From positions 1-64,000 of the forward strand of contig NW_005179114.1 of assembly GCF_000350225.1 (NCBI RefSeq): a DNA stretch of 64,000 nt. The letters run 5' to 3'. The notes beneath the pieces were generated by a model. It saw nothing but the letters and a program-made list of their open reading frames with translations, did not search any database and was not told the DNA's origin. Source of the stretch: Chondrus crispus (taxonomy: Eukaryota; Rhodophyta; Florideophyceae; Gigartinales; Gigartinaceae). Of this stretch, positions 38,372 to 49,641 are shown piece by piece. The position numbers and the translations under genes are program-made. The stretch's first letter is position 1. Every line of letters begins with the position of its first letter.

Positions 38372-40472
38372 CTAGTAGTACTTACCTTTGTAAGTAAGAT
38401 CGTGACGTTCGTCGACATGTTTCTTAAAACAGTCACGCCCAGTCTGGTGATGACAAAGGTATACTTCTTTGTCAAATATACCTTGCAGGCTGAGCAAATA
38501 AACTTTGACTTTTTTGTACCTTTGCAAATATTGCATCTGGATTGATAAAGAGCACAGGTATCCTCGCCGGATGCGCTTTTCCGCTTGTGAGTGGTTGGAG
38601 TTAGGTGAGTACCAATTCCACTACCAAACCTAACATCTTCATCTTCAACAGCACTGTCTGATTCTCGCTGACGTCACGATATACGATCATACTTGTTATC
38701 AATCAACTGGTCAGCAAGCTCACAATAAAACTGATTTGGAGACATCTTAGAACCATCTCCTTTTGCACCTGCATACAGTTTCCATGCATCCACAATGCAA
38801 ATGGCCAATAAAGAAGTGTTGACACGCATAGACCACTCCTTGACTTCGAACTTCTTTTCCAAGCCGAGATCATCCTGACGAGATCTGTTGTGGCGGTCAA
38901 TCTGAGAGCAAGTTTCATAATACTGCTCGCAGACTGAGGGCATACTGATAGACAATTCCTCTTTTCTTGTCACGCCATGACGTGTACGCCATCTCTCGCG
39001 GTAGATTGGAGTTCCTTCGTTGGATGTTCCGACAGAACTAATAAAGTATCTGCGGTCTCGGTCCACCCACATCACTGCCATGAGATGAGGCCCGGCCACT
39101 GGCTTCGAAACTAGTGTGACGTGCTCTCCCTTTTCAGCAATCTCCAGATGAGATAGATATTTCATCGGATATTTCTTGGTAGATGTCTTCACCACACCTG
39201 TGAATCTAAGACCTTTCTCATAAAGTGATTCAGCCGTGTGGACAGAAGCAAAGTACGAATCCGCGCAGACAACACGATTGGTGTGAAACCATGGCTGTAA
39301 CAACCTCAAAGTCACTGCCGTTCCGTGTAAGTGGTCACTTTCAAAATCTTTTAAAGAAGTCTCCTCAGCTGAGACGACGTTCTCAATTCTTATTATGATT
39401 CCACTTTTTCCACATGCAGCAGTCTTCAACTCACAGCCATTCTCGGGTTTTCGGTCCATGGCCACATAATGAGGAAGACCGGTTTCAATCCAATCTCCTC
39501 CAAGTCCATACCAGCGTGACATACTCTCATCAACGCAGATGTTCTGTGATGGAATCACATGTGATGCTCTGTGATCATTGATTGCGACCATGAAGTCCCT
39601 GATCATACCCCATCTGTCATGTGAATCAGCTGGAAAGCTGAACGTGACATTCTGACGAAGCTCTTCGAATCTTCTGCGGGAGATGATGTTTCCGAATTGA
39701 GGTTGCGGGAGATATTTGCTGGTTTCCTGTGAGCTCCAAAGAGACCTTCTGGTGCTGATTCAATCCGAGTCATAAGGATTAGCACCCCGAAAAACTTCAA
39801 AATTTCACCTCTTGTAGTCAAGCGAAGTCCCCTTGATTCCATTGCATCGTTGGTGTAGGAAACCATTAATGCCAAGTGCTCCTGTGGGAACATCCACATG
39901 AAGTAGTCCATGGGATGCATTTGAGATGGACTGTGACCACGGGATATAATCTCATCAATCGGTCCAATCACCTTCCATCTTCTCGGCGGTATCATATCAT
40001 TAAAATGCATCGTGACTTCCTCACGCTTCCAGGCCCGGCCGTGGACATTCATGAGGCCATCTTGGGAATCCATTTCGTCACTCTCGGAGATTCTCGTACT
40101 CGGGCTGAATGCTCCTTCCAGTGGCGTCACGCGGTCCTCTGTAGGCTCCGGTTGCGCATAATGTTCAGTTTCTTGATAGATATGATCTTCAGGACCGTCA
40201 TCGATCAGGTCCATCACTTCACCAGCCTTGATGTTAGCTATGCGAAGCGTGACTTCCTTGACGCCATCTGATAATTCCCATTTAGCCCTGACTGAAGTGA
40301 CACTGCGACCCTTCACTTTGTCAGTTTTCATGCTAATGACAGTTCCCGTGACCAACTTGATCTTCCAGGAGGCTCCATACATGCGCCGACATTTACTCTG
40401 AGCTGTGAGCAGTCTTGCACGAGTGTGGACGCGGTTACCTGCAATAATTCGAGGATCATTGACGCTCACCAT
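38372..40472 (-). pseudogene. piggyBac transposase
   Basis: Starts at ATG 40472. The N-terminal ~250 codons form a chromo-like/charged region ending in DYFMWMFPQEHL, the conserved piggyBac entry block. A one-base frame change near 39715 leads into the frame ending at 38674, which holds the DDE core: ICVDESMSRWYG (first Asp), the VVCADSYFAS block (second Asp) and SQIDRHNRSRQDDLG with the following KEWSMR (last Asp block). A TGA at 38674-38676 is followed, with one more frame change, by a Cys-rich finger (CNICK, CSAC, then CHH and CFKKHVDERH in the shifted frame) ending near 38372. Three small lesions mean that it is dead but recent. Confidence 0.85.
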
Positions 40473-40689
40473 TTTGAAGAAATTTTGGGAAGAGGAAGAC
40501 GAAAGTGTTGATTAGGGAAGACTGAGATACGGAATTGAATGTTTTCTGGTTTGCCAACGTTTAGTACTCTAGTCGTAAGCTTTTCACTACAGTAGCGATA
40601 AATTTCTACAATTATTCGAATTGCAAAAGCCCGCCTAAAAACTGGCCTCATATGAGGCCATTTGTCACCTAGACACTAGTGTCTATCCG

Positions 40690-40850
40690 ACCAAGCGTTA
40701 TCATAACATAAAGTCAGCGAATTTTATTTCTTTTCAACTTTGATGTCTACGGTTTCTATTTTTCTTTAGTAGGTTGACACGTTTTAAAATTTTCTGAAGT
40801 TGGAACCCGAATAGAAAGCCCTCATGCTCTGTCAAGGCCATCTTTCTATG
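40690..40850 (+). repeat. dispersed repeat, copy B
   Basis: Matches the reverse complement of 16800-16972. It abuts the right end of the piggyBac element. Confidence 0.7.
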
Positions 40851-41145
40851 CTACGGTACCACAGTCCATACCGCTCAATAGTGCAGTACCGTGACACGCG
40901 GTGGAATACTGCACTATTGGTGTATTGAACTATTCAAGGGAGGATCTCGCAAATCACTTCATAAAGTGGTTTTACCTGAACGCTTTGCTTTTCTGAGATG
41001 CATACACGTGTCGATAGTCATGAAAAGCGGTTTTGATCTGCACTATTGCCTGTTTGCACTACTCACAACTGCACCATTGGTACTCTCTGTAACATAAAAT
41101 TAGCTTAGAGAATAATGCCTACTGTATGCCAACGTTTTCTTTTTG

Positions 41146-41283
41146 TGGTTCCATACAGAGACAAGTAGGTCACCCACCTACGATAAGACGTAGCCAATAG
41201 GGCACAACTCACTTGCACAATAAAGTCACCGCCGGCCGCCCGACCCCCAGGGGATCGGGGGCATCGGTGTTCCTGGAATCACA
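41146..41283 (+). repeat. copia 5' LTR (138 bp, internally deleted)
   Basis: Begins TGGTTCCATACAGAGAC and ends GGAATCACA, with an AATAAA near 41219. It lacks the first 61 bp present in the 3' LTR, which there lie between two TGGTTCCATAYAGA repeats. Confidence 0.85.
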
Positions 41284-41300
41284 GGTTATGGGCCTCATTC
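41284..41300 (+). other. primer-binding site (half initiator tRNA-Met)
   Basis: GGTTATGGGCCTC immediately follows the LTR and complements the GGCCCAUAACC anticodon arm of plant-type initiator tRNA-Met. Confidence 0.6.
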
Positions 41301-41440
41301 GCAACCACTGAACACGATCCGTCAACCACCATCCCCCATCCACGGCAGACGTTAACAGCCGATCACCAAGTGCAAACAGACGAGCCGGACTGCAATACCC
41401 TCCGACCCGATCACCCCAACAGCAGAAACGAAACCCCAAC

Positions 41441-44070
41441 ATGAGTAACAGCACGCACACACCGGGCAACCTGCCCCAACTAACCCCATCAGTTTTTCCT
41501 ATTGGTACGACGCGCTAGAAATACACGCACGAACAATAGACGCACACCCACAACTCACCAACACGATCCTATCAACAACAGACCCAACAATCCAAACAAC
41601 GCAACAAAAGAAAGAAGACCAACTCAGAAAGGCGATCATGCAAAGCCTCAGCCCAGAAGTAGTCAAACTCCTGCCCCCTCACGTACTAAGATACAACCCG
41701 CATACTATATGCACGATCATCAAACAAACGGTCGACACGTGCTCAATCGAAAACCATGAGCTGCTGGACGCCGAAGCCAGAAACCTCAAGTACACAACGG
41801 GACAAGAAATCGCAGACTACATCACGAAACACCGTGAAATACGACACAGAATGCAAGTGTCCGGCTACCCCAACATCGAGGCAGAACGAACAACGGTCAG
41901 ATACATGGTCCAAGGGCTCGCCCAGCACCCCGAAATGCACGCACTAGCAATATTGATGACCTGCAACCCACCCACCACAATCAGGGAATTTACCAACCAC
42001 CTCCAACAGGTCCAGCTGATCCAAGATCAAGCTCCCAAAATGCAGTACCCATCCATGGAACGCCCAACTGCCACACGTGACAAACCCACGCAGAGCAACA
42101 GAACCACACGCACCACCAGACCGAGAGCCAAACCGCGCCACTACGAAAAACCGAAAGGACACACCGGAGTATGGTGTCACCAGCACGGTAGTATCACGCA
42201 CAGCACCGAAAACTGCTTTGCGCGAAGAAATCAGAACATACAGCGAACCGCACGAGCGAACCAAGCGACAGCGAGCACTGACAACGAGCCCAACGAAAGA
42301 GAAGTAGACGAGCTGCGAGAACGTCTCCACTTCCTGGAAGGCGTGATCGAAGAACAACAAAAGTCACACGACGACGACGGTAAGACCACATTTATATTAG
42401 ACTCCGGAGCTCAGCCCACGCATACCGCCACACCCCACGCGAACATGCACCTGAGCACGGGAACACTAACCCAAACCGCAAACGGACAACGCGAAAAAAT
42501 CACGCACACGGACACAATCAACATACAGACGAAGAATAACAACCTACGACTACCCGCCGTACACACGCCAAAAATCAAAGAAAACCTCCTGTCAGTACAT
42601 GACCTCACCGCACATGGGGACGTCACATTCACGCGAACGCATGCGCACCTCCACCACCGCACACAACTACCGCCCAGTCTGCTCACAGCAACGTACAAGC
42701 AAGGCCAATACCGGACACAAACCACGACCAAGCCAACGGCAAAAGGAGCACGTACTTACACACACAGAAAAACCTCGATAAACAAACCGACAACACACAC
42801 CAGACCCACCACTGTCCCAAGCCAACAGCAACGCACGAAAACGACCAGAAACGACAACCCTTTCTCAGCAAAAACCAAACGAACCCCCAACCTCCGAACG
42901 GCCATCGGACCCAAACAAACAAAGGCGAAACAGAGCGAGACACAACAACGCCTCCACAAATGGCACCTCAAGCTCGGACACGCCCACCCCAAAACACTGG
43001 CAATCATGTCCAAAAACGGACTACTCCCAGCCCTCCCACGCGGGATCACGGACACCAGTGCCCGAATCACCTGCAGCGGGTGCATACACGGGAAGACGAC
43101 AACCAGACCACACCGCCGAACAACCCACACGGCAGGAAAAGGGGAAAGCCTGTCATCGGACGTATGCGGACTAATTAAACCAACGTCCACACACAACGCC
43201 AACTACTTCCTCACCCTGATCGACACAACCACCCGATATATATGGGTGTACTGCCTGAACAATCGTGCGCAGGTGCCAAACACAATAATCAATGCGATAG
43301 AACACACCGCAGCACAAAACGACCAATACCCACGTCTCCTGGTCACAGACAATGCAAAAGATTATCTCGCAAAAGCAGTACAGGAACAACTGCAGATGAG
43401 GGGCATAAAATTCAGACCAACAACACCCTACACACCGCAGGAGAACGCGCTGGCGGAACGAATTAACCGCACACTTATGGAGAAAGTACGAGCCACACTT
43501 TCACACAGCCGACTGCCACACGTGCACTGGCAAGATGCACTACAAGACGCCGTCTTCAAGTACAATCTCACCTACCACCACGGGTTGAAAGGAATACCCT
43601 ACACTGCATGGCACGACACCCCACCGCAGATCCAAAAAATCTTCACCTTCGGACCAGTCGGATACACGCTGATCCTGAAACCAAACGCACCCAAACTGCA
43701 GAACAAAGCAACGCCGGTACGCTACATGTTCGGAATCGACGACACGCACATCTGCGTCCAAAACATTGTCACAAGAAGATACTCCAAAATGCGAGCATCA
43801 CACTTCCGGCCATACCACCGGCACAGCGACCCCTGCAACACAGTCAACGAGGCCTTTCACGTCAAACGCACCACACGCCGCAAAACACAAGCGAAACAAG
43901 CACCCACCAAGAAACCACGCACACGGAAACGTCAAGCCAAACCGGTGCCAACAAAAATTGACGAAACAACGCGGCCACCCAAGACCCTCAAGCAGGCGAT
44001 AAAATACCCGGACGCGCAAAAATGGAGCACAACGCCGAGCTCGACCAACTCGACGCCATGCACGCCATAG
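41441..44070 (+). pseudogene. copia gag, protease and integrase
   Basis: Gag begins at ATG 41441; a frame change at the T-run near 41492 moves to the main frame, which continues (ATG 41638) to 44070. The main frame shows a gag helical region, a CHQHGSITHSTENC knuckle (C-x2-H-x4-H-x4-C, usual in copia gag) and the protease site ILDSGA. The integrase follows, with HHCC zinc region (H..H then CSGC) and core acids Asp (DVCG), Asp (VTDNAKDY) and Glu (QENALAERIN). The frame ends by a shift at CAAAAATGG (44018-44026), where RT begins in another frame. Two indels in homopolymers may be real decay or sequencing slips. Confidence 0.85.
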
Positions 44071-45686
44071 ACTGGACATCCCAAACGGCAAGCCCCAAAC
44101 GGAAAGAAATAATCACCACCACCATGACATATCGATACAAACATGGACAGGACAAAAAATCCGTGACGCGCAAGGCCAGGTGCTCGATCCGCGGCGATAG
44201 GATGACCCCCCACGTGCACTATGACCAGGATAAAACAGCCACTTACATGGCAGACCGCACAACAATCAGAACACTGTTCGCACTTGCAGCATCCATGAAC
44301 ATGGCAATTGAACATTTCGACATTACAGGCGCGTATCTACATGAAAAATACCAACACAAAAAAAAAGTATACGTCTGGCAACCCCAACGCTTCGATGGCA
44401 CATACAAGCATCAAGCAACACACGGAGAACTGAGAGGCAATTTGTATGGCACCCCGGCAGCTGCAAACATTTACAGCACCAACCTACACAGCCATCTCAA
44501 AAAATATGGTTATGAACAAATGAGATCCGACACATCTCTGTTCATCAAAAGGCAAGGCAAACACATCATACTGATCGGCATCAGTATGGATGACTTCCTG
44601 CCCATAGCATCGGACCCAGCCCTCATCGATGACCTGTACCGCACACTCAAGCGGAAAGACAAGGTCAAACGCATGGGGAAACCAAAAAAGTACCTCAACT
44701 GGACAATCCGATACACAAAAGAGGGAATCCATATTTCTCAACCCACACACATCGACAGTGTGGTATCCCTCCTCTCCCAAGGGCAGTGCAACAAAAAGAG
44801 CACACCGTATCTGGATGGCATCACCATGGACCCACCAACAGACAGCGAAGCAAGGCGCGAAGACATTGAGGACATCTTTTCAAAAGCGGTCGGGGAAATA
44901 CGCTACATAGCCGACAGTACGCGCCCCGACATTGCCTTCGCAGCCACCGCACTCGCCCGAGCCCTCAAGAAACCAACAAAACGACACTGGAATCTTGCAC
45001 AACGGCTCACCCAATACCTGCACACCACTGGCAATGAGGGCATCATGATGTCCTCCAACAACAGCAAGCAAGTGCAGGTCAAGGCTTACTCGGACGCCGA
45101 TTATGCCAACGACCAGAGCACCCGCAAATCAATAACGAGCATGCTCACAATGGTCAACAACGCACCCGTGCAGTGGCTGGCACGGCAGCAACCGGTAGTC
45201 TCGAAGAGCACCTGTGAGGCGGAGTACATAGCCGCAGCGAAGGCCACCACCCTCACAATATGGCTCCAAAACCTCATCAGGGAAACGCCACTACCGACCA
45301 CAAGACCAACCCTGCACGTCGACAACACCGCCGCCGTGCAGATGGCAAAAAGCATGGGAGCGACACGACGACGCAAGTGCATCGACGAGCGCTACCATTA
45401 CCTGCACGACACTGTGCAAAAAGGCGAAATGAAGATCGAACGCATACCCACTACGGAACAGTACGCAGACATCTTTACGAAGCCGCTCAAGGCGACCCTG
45501 TACACAAGGCACAAAAACCACATACAGATCCGCCCGAAAGCAACAAGTGCAAGCCAGCCCTCGCGTCGGGGGGAGTGTGGTTCCATACAGAACCCACAAA
45601 CGACGCTCGGCCAGCCTGCACAAAAACACGCAACCAAATGGTTCCATATAGAGACAAGTAAGTCACCCACCTACGATAAGACGTAG
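44022..45686 (+). pseudogene. copia reverse transcriptase and RNase H
   Basis: Continues pol in the shifted frame. It has the RT palm HFDITGAYLHEKY, LRGNLYGTPAAA and the catalytic GISMDDFL, where the usual copia YVDD reads SMDD with both Asp kept. RNase H shows AYSDADYAND, STCEAEYIAA and LHVDNTAAVQ, then the ADIFTKPL tail. The frame ends inside the 3' LTR, as is common in copia elements. Confidence 0.88.
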
Positions 45687-45776
45687 CCAATAGGGCACAA
45701 CTCACTTGCACAATAAAGTCACCGCCGGCCGCCCGACCCCCAGGGGATCGGGGGCATCGGTGTTCCTGGAATCACA
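45578..45776 (+). repeat. copia 3' LTR (199 bp)
   Basis: Starts directly after the polypurine tract with TGGTTCCATACAG, repeats TGGTTCCATATAGAG at 45639, and ends GGAATCACA. From 45639 on it is nearly identical to the 5' LTR. Confidence 0.85.
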
Positions 45777-45953
45777 CTTTTGAAAACCTTTACGTGCACC
45801 AATGAGTTGGTTTTCGTTGGAACCGATAAGCAAGCGATTTACCTGTAGTGAGGGCCTTCTGGCTGCAAAAAAGGGAAATCGCGCATTGCATTGCCTATAA
45901 AAAACAAAATAACTGTTGTCTTCATATGAGGACTGATGGTCCGATAGACACTA

Positions 45954-48466
45954 CACCGAATAGGGTAATTAGTGTTGGTGCTGAAATAGTGAAGCATCTG
46001 AATTAGTGCAGGCTACAGTATTCTGACTGCGTCAAATTCCACCCAAAAAACAAATAGTGTTCGCTTCACTATAAAGGAACAGACTGCAATTGATGTAACC
46101 TTTATTTTTCATTAAAATCTAAGAGAAAATGTAGCAAGGCTCTTAAACTGTAGAACGTATACTATGCTGCACCCACAACCAATCCCTCCACTGGGGTGCC
46201 TTCGAAGTGCTCAGTATGACGCTTGATTATTTCCTGTAAATGAGGAAACAGTTGCTCGACCCTCCATTGGGCATTCAGGTCCAGTTAAAGACCACAACAA
46301 ATCATGGTCTTGCGAGCGTACCCAACGCCATTCTCGTCGCGCATTTGGTTAACGTCACGCACTACCCTCGCTGCCAACTGTAGGAAGTACCTTTTTCCTG
46401 GATTGGGCAACTGCCAGCGCCTTTCCCTTGCAACCACGCAGGGCTGTGCAATAACTCTGCCTTCTTGGCATCCCATAGAGAGACCCACCTGTCCTTGAGC
46501 TTCTGTATCACAAAACTGTCACACGGCTGACAAAGATCCGTAGAATTTGCAGGTAAAAATCTCAGAGAGCACTTCAAAGCCTCCAAAGCTAAATTCTGCT
46601 CTACCGTTTCCCCATGTCCCGCACAATTATCTAAAAAAATAGTCCTTGTCCTGCCAAACGGATCTGGCGATATCGCCCTGGGTTCTTGTAGCCACTGTAA
46701 GAACACATCCCTATCCATCCATCCTTTGGGCTGTGTCCTGTAACAAGCCCCCGGTACATCATCAACAATGCCTCGGATAGGATAACTGCGATTAGCATTC
46801 TGAAATATCAAAAAGGCTGGCATGATTTGAGCATTTCGTCCACCGGTAAGTCTCACTAGCATAGTCATGCCCTGTCCCCCAGACGTAACATCTGCATACT
46901 TCACTTCTTGAGCTCCACAAAGGCCGAATGTTTTACCGTCGTCGAGGTTGATAATAAAGTGCGTCTCATCGATATTGTCCACCAAATCCTCATCGAGCAG
47001 ACCACTCTCAAATTCACGCTTCACACACCCCAGATGAAAAGCGACCTGCTTCTCGATAAACACTTGCGTTGCCGGGCTGATCATAAGCTTGCCACATTGT
47101 CTCCTCGACACAATATTATGACGTTCCATGAATCGCTGCACCCACCCTGAATTAACAAGCGTAGAAAGTTGCACGCCCCCTCCGTTGACATTCGGCAGCT
47201 TGCCTTCCGACTGAAGGACACGGATCAGATCTCGGGCCACCACGCCTATCAACCGAGACGAAAACTTCATTCCCACATTCGACAGTCTCTCAAACTCAAC
47301 CCGCAGAGCATCTTGGAGAGCAATATTCCACGACTCCATTTTTCGCCCACGTCCTTTCCTGACCTTGCACAAGACTTTTCTTCTACCCGCATTAATTAAT
47401 GCGCTCTCCACAGAACCACCCCGCTGTCTCCTTGTTGCTCGATGAGACAGATACGCATATTCCTCCTCATGCAGTATGACTTCCTTGTCTTTCCACCAGC
47501 GCATGGCGTTGATGATGTTGGCTTTCTCCGACGCTGAGAAAAGCGCCGGGAAGTGTCGTACTGTACGTGCCATCAATGCTTTGATTGGCGTACCATCGGT
47601 GAGCTGTTGGTCGATCCACTTGACGACATTCTTCCTGTCTCTCTTCGTTACCACCTGTTGCAATGCGCGTTTGCGGTTGGACGGTGGTGCGGACTCTTGT
47701 GCTTGCGTGGGCGCCAAGGGAGAAGGGACAGTATCTGTGGGGGTAGCATCCGATGGGCGGAGGTCTGGTGTCGGAGCAACGTTCTGGGCGTTTGATACAG
47801 CTTGCTGCAAGAAAGCGACAATTGGGGAAGAACTCGGGATCGGCATATTGCAGGATGTTGTCTCGGGTTCTCGATGGGACAGACACAAAGAGTGGTAATG
47901 CTATAGTGATTCTTATACGTTTTGGAGGCAAGGTTGCTAACTTTTATCACCTCAGCTTACGAATAAAGAACAGCTATTAAGCCGTTCAGTTGCTACAGTG
48001 AACACGTAGATGAGGTAACGGCTTCATGATGGTCAGCTCACTATGTTTTTGTTCGTGAAAGAGGGTGCTAAGGACCTTGTTTGACGTACACAGCTTCCGG
48101 AAGAACGTTCGTGTGACGATTCAGGCTGCCAGTACAATATAGTCGTTGAGACGATAAAAGTCTCAACTATGCCTGTGAGGACTGATTCTTACCCACAATG
48201 CCCTGCTTGCTGTGAATTTCAAATTGTGCAAAACGTAACAGCGTTTAAAAGCCCGTATTTTCGAACTTTCGAAAATATGAAGACAATGACATGTCATTTA
48301 TGCTTCACTATTTAGCACGTTTTGAAATAGTGTAGACTTCATTATTTTCGTACAACTTGTAAATAGTGTAGTATTTCAAATGGTGTAGGCTGCATCAATA
48401 ATGATGTGTTCCTCGAAAAACCCCGTACGGAAATACTGTAGACTAGACTAATTACCCTATTCGGTG
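45954..48466 (-). mobile_element. pogo-like (Tc1/mariner superfamily) DNA transposon
   Basis: Terminal inverted repeats CACCGAATAGGGTAATTAG at both ends, flanked by TA (45952-45953 and 48467-48468), give a 2513-bp element. Subterminal AAATAGTGTAG/AATAGTGAAG words recur. It carries one transposase gene on the minus strand. Confidence 0.9.
46285..47846 (-). pseudogene. pogo-like transposase with DDD triad, one frameshift near the 3' end
   Basis: ATG 47846. Ser/Pro-rich leader, helix-turn-helix region about 70-260, then the DDE_1 core: NIDETHFI (first Asp), TIFLDNCAGHGE (second Asp) and a PANSTDLCQPCDSFV block (third Asp), all intact. A frame change near 46435 diverts the main frame to a stop at 46362. 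The other frame continues with RRWQLPNPGKRYFLQLAARVV and ARKTMICCGL, the usual C-terminus, to 46285. A single indel makes this a nearly complete copy. Confidence 0.88.
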
Positions 48467-48649
48467 TAGCTAGGCTTCGAAAGCCTAATGTGGAGTTTCC
48501 TCAGATATGGTACCAGTCACCATAGGCATACGACTGGCGCGCAAGAAGGAAGTATGGAAGCATTAGGGTAACTACGTACAGTAACTCAAATATCGCAGTT
48601 GCGTGAAGGCACTTAGAGTTTGGGGAATATCGGTATAAAAGTAAACTAA
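48467..48649. other. spacer between pogo-like and Harbinger-type elements
   Basis: About 180 bases with no feature seen. Confidence 0.5.
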
Positions 48650-49411
48650 GAGCATCTCCACCGCGCAGGCAAATTGTGGCCATTTCTAAAATATGGCGAC
48701 TCAGGCTTGAGTTTGGTCTCCACCGCGCAAATCTGCACACAAATCTGTTTCACAAATCGTATGATAAGTAGGATTTGTGTCTTGACGGCACACATATTTT
48801 TTGATTTTGTGGCGCGTCACGTCACAAATCCCATTTTTTGGCAACACTCTTCTGCTTGAACGGGCTGATTTTTTGTTACTTTTAGACACCGAAACAGCAG
48901 GAACGCGGGAAGCCACGGGTACACCTGACCCGCCCAAAACGTCTGAGCATGCCAAATGCGCAGTGGACGGTCTATGCTCGCACTGCACATGCCCGCATCC
49001 ACCCGCACGCAGACATTGTGCACGCGTTAACACTCATTTATTATGGGAGTCCGCGGGCGTGGATGGGGGCTAACTGAACTCGACCATCTAGCAAAGGCGT
49101 GGGTCGACGCGGCCGGGTACGCTTCGGGCAGCGAGGACAAGTCTGGGTGGAAGAGGTCAGCGTCGACGAACGGGACCTCGGCTTTGTGTTCTGCTGGTCG
49201 GGGTGGGGGGCGGCCCGGAAGTCGGGGCGCGGGAAGTCTGGGCGCGGATCGGGGGCGGGTGCGACGCAGTGCGCGGTGGAGACCGCGACGCGATTTGCGC
49301 AACGGCGATTTGTGGTACTTTCGCAAACGGAATGCGCAAAACGAATGCCCATGTGGGAGCCTGACAAGTGTCCAAATATAGAAACAATTTGCCTATGCGG
49401 TGGAGATGCTC
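48650..49411. mobile_element. 762-bp non-autonomous PIF/Harbinger-type element with GC-rich interior
   Basis: Ends GAGCATCTCCACCGC and its inverse GCGGTGGAGATGCTC; the arms match for about 27 bases to CAAATTGT. TAA flanks both ends (48647-48649, 49412-49414), the TWA target duplication of PIF/Harbinger, and GAGCATCTCC is the typical terminus in plants. The interior (48900-49330) is GC-rich, unlike the AT-rich ends, and could be captured host sequence. Confidence 0.8.
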
Positions 49412-49641
49412 TAAGTGTGCAAATAATACAGCAACGCAGATTATAGCCTAAGTTGTTCATCATATCTGCAATCGCGAGTCAACTTTCCAAAACGAGAAAG
49501 TCCGCCTTTTTGTGAGATATGCCTGGCAGTTTCAGTGTACTCAAACTAAACACTATAAAATGGAACAACTGCGCAGTTGATATAGAAAAACCACTTCTTG
49601 CAGCTGCTCCTCATTTCTCCCACTCCTTTTACTATTCAAAA

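Larger units (their letters stand above)
37834..40679 (-). mobile_element. piggyBac transposon (decayed)
   Basis: Contains a minus-strand piggyBac transposase. Likely ends share CTAGTGTCTA (37834-37843, and inverted at 40670-40679), and further in both carry an ATTTG/AAATG then CCTCATRTGAGG palindrome. A TTAA target duplication was not found, so the boundaries are tentative. Confidence 0.6.
41146..45776 (+). mobile_element. Ty1/copia LTR retrotransposon
   Basis: Two LTRs (41146-41283 and 45578-45776) flank gag-protease-integrase-RT-RNaseH in copia order. TTTTG flanks the element (41141-41145 and 45778-45782, one base offset on the right). The primer site directly after the left LTR, GGTTATGGGCC, is complementary to the anticodon arm of plant-type initiator tRNA-Met, i.e. 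a half-tRNA primer as in Drosophila copia. A GGGGGGAG polypurine tract ends next to the right LTR. Confidence 0.9.

Noticed and set aside
44010..44070. Programmed -1 frameshift in the copia element
   Set aside because: The A5 run is not in the phase of a canonical slippery heptamer; a simple indel explains it.
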